Source: Oxalobacter sp. | Lineage (GTDB): Bacteria > Pseudomonadota > Gammaproteobacteria > Burkholderiales > Burkholderiaceae_D | Direction: 5' to 3' | Length of the DNA stretch: 8,158 nucleotides | NCBI GenBank assembly: GCA_012512465.1 | Contig: JAAZED010000184.1 | Coordinates: 1 to 8,158 of the forward strand | In this document: positions 6,444 through 8,158 of the stretch, in pieces | How positions within the stretch are numbered: position 1 is the first letter of the stretch | How the letters are laid out: the number at the start of each line of letters is the position of its first letter | Made by a program: the position numbers and the translations under genes | The notes under the pieces: generated by a model | The model's database searches: none | Seen by the model: only the letters and a program-made list of their open reading frames with translations | What the model was told of the DNA's origin: nothing

Positions 6444-7367
6444 TCATTTTGTGCCGCGGGGATGATGGTCCGCATGCAATTGCTTTAAGCGTTCGCGGGC
6501 GATATGCGTATAAATCTGTGTAGTTGAAATATCCGCATGCCCCAAAAGAAGCTGCACCACCCGTAAATCCGCACCATGATTGAGGAGATGCGTGGCAAAA
6601 GCATGCCGCAGGGTATGCGGTGACAAAGGGGTATGAATATCTGCCTGCATGGCATATTTCCTGATCAGGATCCAGAACATCTGCCGTGTCATGGCGCCGC
6701 CACGGGCTGTCACAAAAAGCGCATCGGACATCTGTCCGTTCAGTATCTGTGGACGCGCTTCTTTCAGGTAGCGATTGATCCAGACGCGCGCTTCCTGGCC
6801 AAATGGAATCAGCCTCGTTTTCCCCCCTTTGCCGATAATCCGCAAAATCCCCTCATTCATGCCCAATTCAACCGATTTAAGCAAAACCAGTTCGGAGACG
6901 CGCAACCCGCTGGCATACATCAGCTCAATCATGGTGCGGTCACGCAGGCCGAGCGGCGTATTCACATCCGGCGCAGCCAAAAGCGCCTCGACCTGGGATT
7001 CCGAAAGCGTTTTGGGAAAACGTTCGGGCTGTTTGGCGGATTTGAGCTTCAGGCAGGGGTCACTTGTTATCCGGTTCTGCCTTAACAAGAGCTGATAAAA
7101 ACGTTTCAAGACCGTCAGACGCCGGTTGGCCGAAGTCGCTTTCGTCTCGGTATGCCGCGCCGCAAAATAGGCGCTCATATTTTCCGGGGTGGCATGAAGC
7201 ATATCCATACCGGGATGCGTCCCCTCAAGCCAACGCGCAAACTGCTGCAAATCCCGCCGGTAAGCCTCCATCGTGTTTTTGGCCAGCCCATCCTCAAGCC
7301 ACAGCGTGTCACAGAACTCATCAATCTGAGACTGATTCAGAGAGCTGATCCCTTTTTTTTCCGGCAT
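6444..7367 (-). CDS. xerD: Site-specific tyrosine recombinase XerD
   Basis: A tyrosine recombinase of 307 residues that, with XerC and FtsK, resolves chromosome dimers at dif. The N-terminal SAM-like core-binding domain (about 10-100) includes LAKNTMEAYRRDLQQFARWL. In the C-terminal catalytic domain the full set is visible, numbered from the ATG: Arg156 (ASGLRVSEL), Lys180 (GKGGKTR), His251 and Arg254 (HTLRHAFATHLL), His277 (LLGHADISTTQ) and nucleophile Tyr286 (IYTH). The spacing matches E. coli XerD (148, 172, 244, 247, 270, 279), and the tail QLHADHHPRG is XerD-like rather than XerC-like. ATG 7367 lies 2 bp after the ogt stop; a TTG at 7373 overlapping that stop would add two residues. Tight coupling with ogt implies one operon and translational coupling, as the RBS is weak. 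A run of eight A follows the start. No dif site is seen here. Confidence 0.95.
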   Translation of the reverse strand: MPEKKGISSLNQSQIDEFCDTLWLEDGLAKNTMEAYRRDLQQFARWLEGTHPGMDMLHATPENMSAYFAARHTETKATSANRRLTVLKRFYQLLLRQNRITSDPCLKLKSAKQPERFPKTLSESQVEALLAAPDVNTPLGLRDRTMIELMYASGLRVSELVLLKSVELGMNEGILRIIGKGGKTRLIPFGQEARVWINRYLKEARPQILNGQMSDALFVTARGGAMTRQMFWILIRKYAMQADIHTPLSPHTLRHAFATHLLNHGADLRVVQLLLGHADISTTQIYTHIARERLKQLHADHHPRGTK

Positions 7368-7369
7368 AT

Positions 7370-7879
7370 TCAATTCGTCAAAACACCTTCATGCCTGAGC
7401 AGCCAGCGCTTGATATTAAGAAAAGCGCTATCTGAAGCCGTCTCTCCTGAAAAACCGCCGATCCCGTTGGCCGCCACAATACGATGACAAGGGTAGTACA
7501 AAATCAGCGGATTAATCGCACAGGCACCGCCAACCGCCCTGGCAGCGGACTGTATGCGCTTGGCCACCTCGCCATAGGTACGGGTCTGCCCCACCGGGAT
7601 ATTTCTCATCTCCTGCCACACCCGCCACTGAAAATCTGTTCCTGTTCTCGCCACCGGAAAATCCAGGGTAAAAGCTGAATCAGCCAGATAAGCCGTCAGT
7701 TGACGACTGACCTCTCCGGCAAACTTGTCCATAGCGGTTTTTTCACCAATATATCCCGGCAAAAATGATAGTCGGCTGACTTTCTCACCATCTGAAACAA
7801 AACCCACTGCGCCAAATGGCGCTGAAACAATGGCAGAAAAACTGTCGGGGTTCACTATGTGGTCACTCTCTTTTTTCAT
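7370..7879 (-). CDS. ogt: Methylated-DNA--protein-cysteine S-methyltransferase
   Basis: A suicide repair protein of 169 residues that moves methyl groups from O6-methylguanine and O4-methylthymine in DNA to its own cysteine. It has an N-terminal RNase H-like domain (about 12-85) and a C-terminal helix-turn-helix domain with TYGEVAKRI (Tyr102), the Arg finger in SAARAVGGACAINP (Arg114), the Asn hinge (Asn123) and acceptor Cys131 in YPCHRIV. It lacks the N-terminal Ada metal-binding and AraC domains, so it is a stand-alone Ogt type. Length matches E. coli Ogt (171). The start is taken at ATG 7879, with GGGA upstream. The frame extends to a TTG at 7927, but that adds a basic stretch unlike the family. 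First gene of a pair with xerD. Confidence 0.93.
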   Translation of the reverse strand: MKKESDHIVNPDSFSAIVSAPFGAVGFVSDGEKVSRLSFLPGYIGEKTAMDKFAGEVSRQLTAYLADSAFTLDFPVARTGTDFQWRVWQEMRNIPVGQTRTYGEVAKRIQSAARAVGGACAINPLILYYPCHRIVAANGIGGFSGETASDSAFLNIKRWLLRHEGVLTN

Positions 7880-7955
7880 CCTCAAATTCCCAGGAGTACG
7901 CTTGCCCGGAACCAGACGCACTCGCAATCAAATAACATGTCATCCCCTTTTCTGA

Positions 7956-7964
7956 ATCATAACA
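7956..7964 (-). promoter_or_regulatory. Candidate extended -10 promoter for ogt-xerD
   Basis: The minus strand reads TGTTATGAT, matching TGnTATAAT with one mismatch. It lies about 77 bp upstream of the ogt ATG and predicts a start near 7949. No convincing -35 is seen at 16-18 bp, although a run of eight T sits about 30 bp further upstream. Confidence 0.35.
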
Positions 7965-8140
7965 GCTTGGAGAACAGGCATTGCATTCTGCAAAAAAAAC
8001 CTTTCTTCACAAAAAACAACATTTTTTTTAATAAAACCACAAAAAATCAATTGCTTGGATTACAATTTAAAACAAAAATGATAAAAGTTATGGCAAAATT
8101 CACCTAAAATGCTAATGTTGCCGGGAAGCAAGCCGTAAAA
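7965..8140. other. AT-rich non-coding region with A-tracts
   Basis: No convincing gene is seen. Bases 7981-8100 are about 22% GC against roughly 50% in the neighbouring genes. A- or T-tracts of four to eight bases lie at 7992-7999, 8011-8016, 8022-8029, 8033-8036, 8041-8046, 8074-8078 and 8083-8086; several are 9-12 bp apart centre to centre, the spacing that bends DNA. Possible -10 boxes on the plus strand include TACAAT (8061-8066) and TAAAAT (8105-8110), without good -35 partners. This is most likely a divergent promoter region between ogt and a gene to the right. Confidence 0.5.
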
Positions 8141-8141
8141 G

Positions 8142-8150
8142 AAGGAAGAG
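8142..8150 (+). promoter_or_regulatory. Probable RBS of a gene starting just beyond the window
   Basis: AAGGAAGAG lies about 10 bp from the window end and resembles the ribosome binding site in front of GST (AAGGAAGAGG). A plus-strand start codon at or just after the right edge is expected but not visible. Confidence 0.4.
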
Positions 8151-8158
8151 CTTTAACC

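Noticed and set aside
6417..6446. Weak inverted repeats between the EEP gene and xerD (GTGAT/ATCAC and TGATAG/CTATCA)
   Set aside because: Stems of 5-6 bp with long loops and no T-run; not enough to call a terminator.
6389..7367. Looked for a dif recombination site near xerD and for mobile-element borders
   Set aside because: No 28-bp dif-like sequence or terminal repeats were recognised; the recombinase is the housekeeping XerD type, not a phage or transposon integrase.
8078..8138. Two nine-codon open frames (8078-8107 and 8109-8138) resembling leader peptides
   Set aside because: Neither has an RBS, and such short frames are expected by chance in this AT-rich DNA.

Overview
The window looks like a chromosomal housekeeping segment of a betaproteobacterium of the order Burkholderiales. 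Oxalobacteraceae, perhaps an Oxalobacter relative, is my best guess. It rests on roughly 50% GC, the protein sequences (a proteobacterial GlnRS, beta-class GST, XerD and PlsY) and general memory of such genomes; the taxonomy is an inference I could not test. I see no transposase, integrase of mobile type, CRISPR array, tRNA or rRNA.

Layout, left to right. Bases 1-244 (minus) hold the first 81 codons of an unrecognised protein that runs off the left edge, with a perfect 13-bp hairpin in its coding sequence. A beta-class glutathione S-transferase (323-925, minus) lies just upstream of it. A 272-bp divergent intergenic region (926-1197) then carries a promoter toward GST and a structured leader toward a zinc metalloprotease lipoprotein of family M48 (1198-2049, plus). 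That protease converges on glnS (2159-3916, minus), and the two share a strong bidirectional terminator at about 2083-2122. glnS diverges from an orphan NarL/FixJ-type response regulator (4074-4718, plus), which ends 7 bp from the end of plsY (4726-5331, minus). plsY diverges from an endonuclease/exonuclease/phosphatase (EEP) family protein (5432-6388, plus). That in turn converges on a tight ogt-xerD pair (7879 to 6444, minus) for alkylation repair and chromosome-dimer resolution. The right end (7880-8158) is a very AT-rich region with A-tracts. It probably holds the ogt promoter and leads into a plus-strand gene starting just past the window.

Most genes are single transcription units in alternating orientation. 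Only ogt-xerD looks like a true operon, with GST and the left-edge gene as a possible pair. The functions (redox and xenobiotic defence, envelope proteolysis, translation, signalling, phospholipid synthesis, DNA repair) form no single pathway.

I found no convincing new multi-gene system. The most interesting non-coding signal is at 1050-1158. An extended -10 element is followed, at the expected transcription start, by a perfect 10-bp hairpin. Two overlapping, mutually exclusive hairpins come next, the second ending in a T-run ahead of the protease gene. This could be an attenuator-type leader or a roughly 95-nt small RNA. Other points worth a look are the coding-region hairpin at 188-217, a GST whose usual catalytic Cys10 is Ser, and the A-tract region at the right end.
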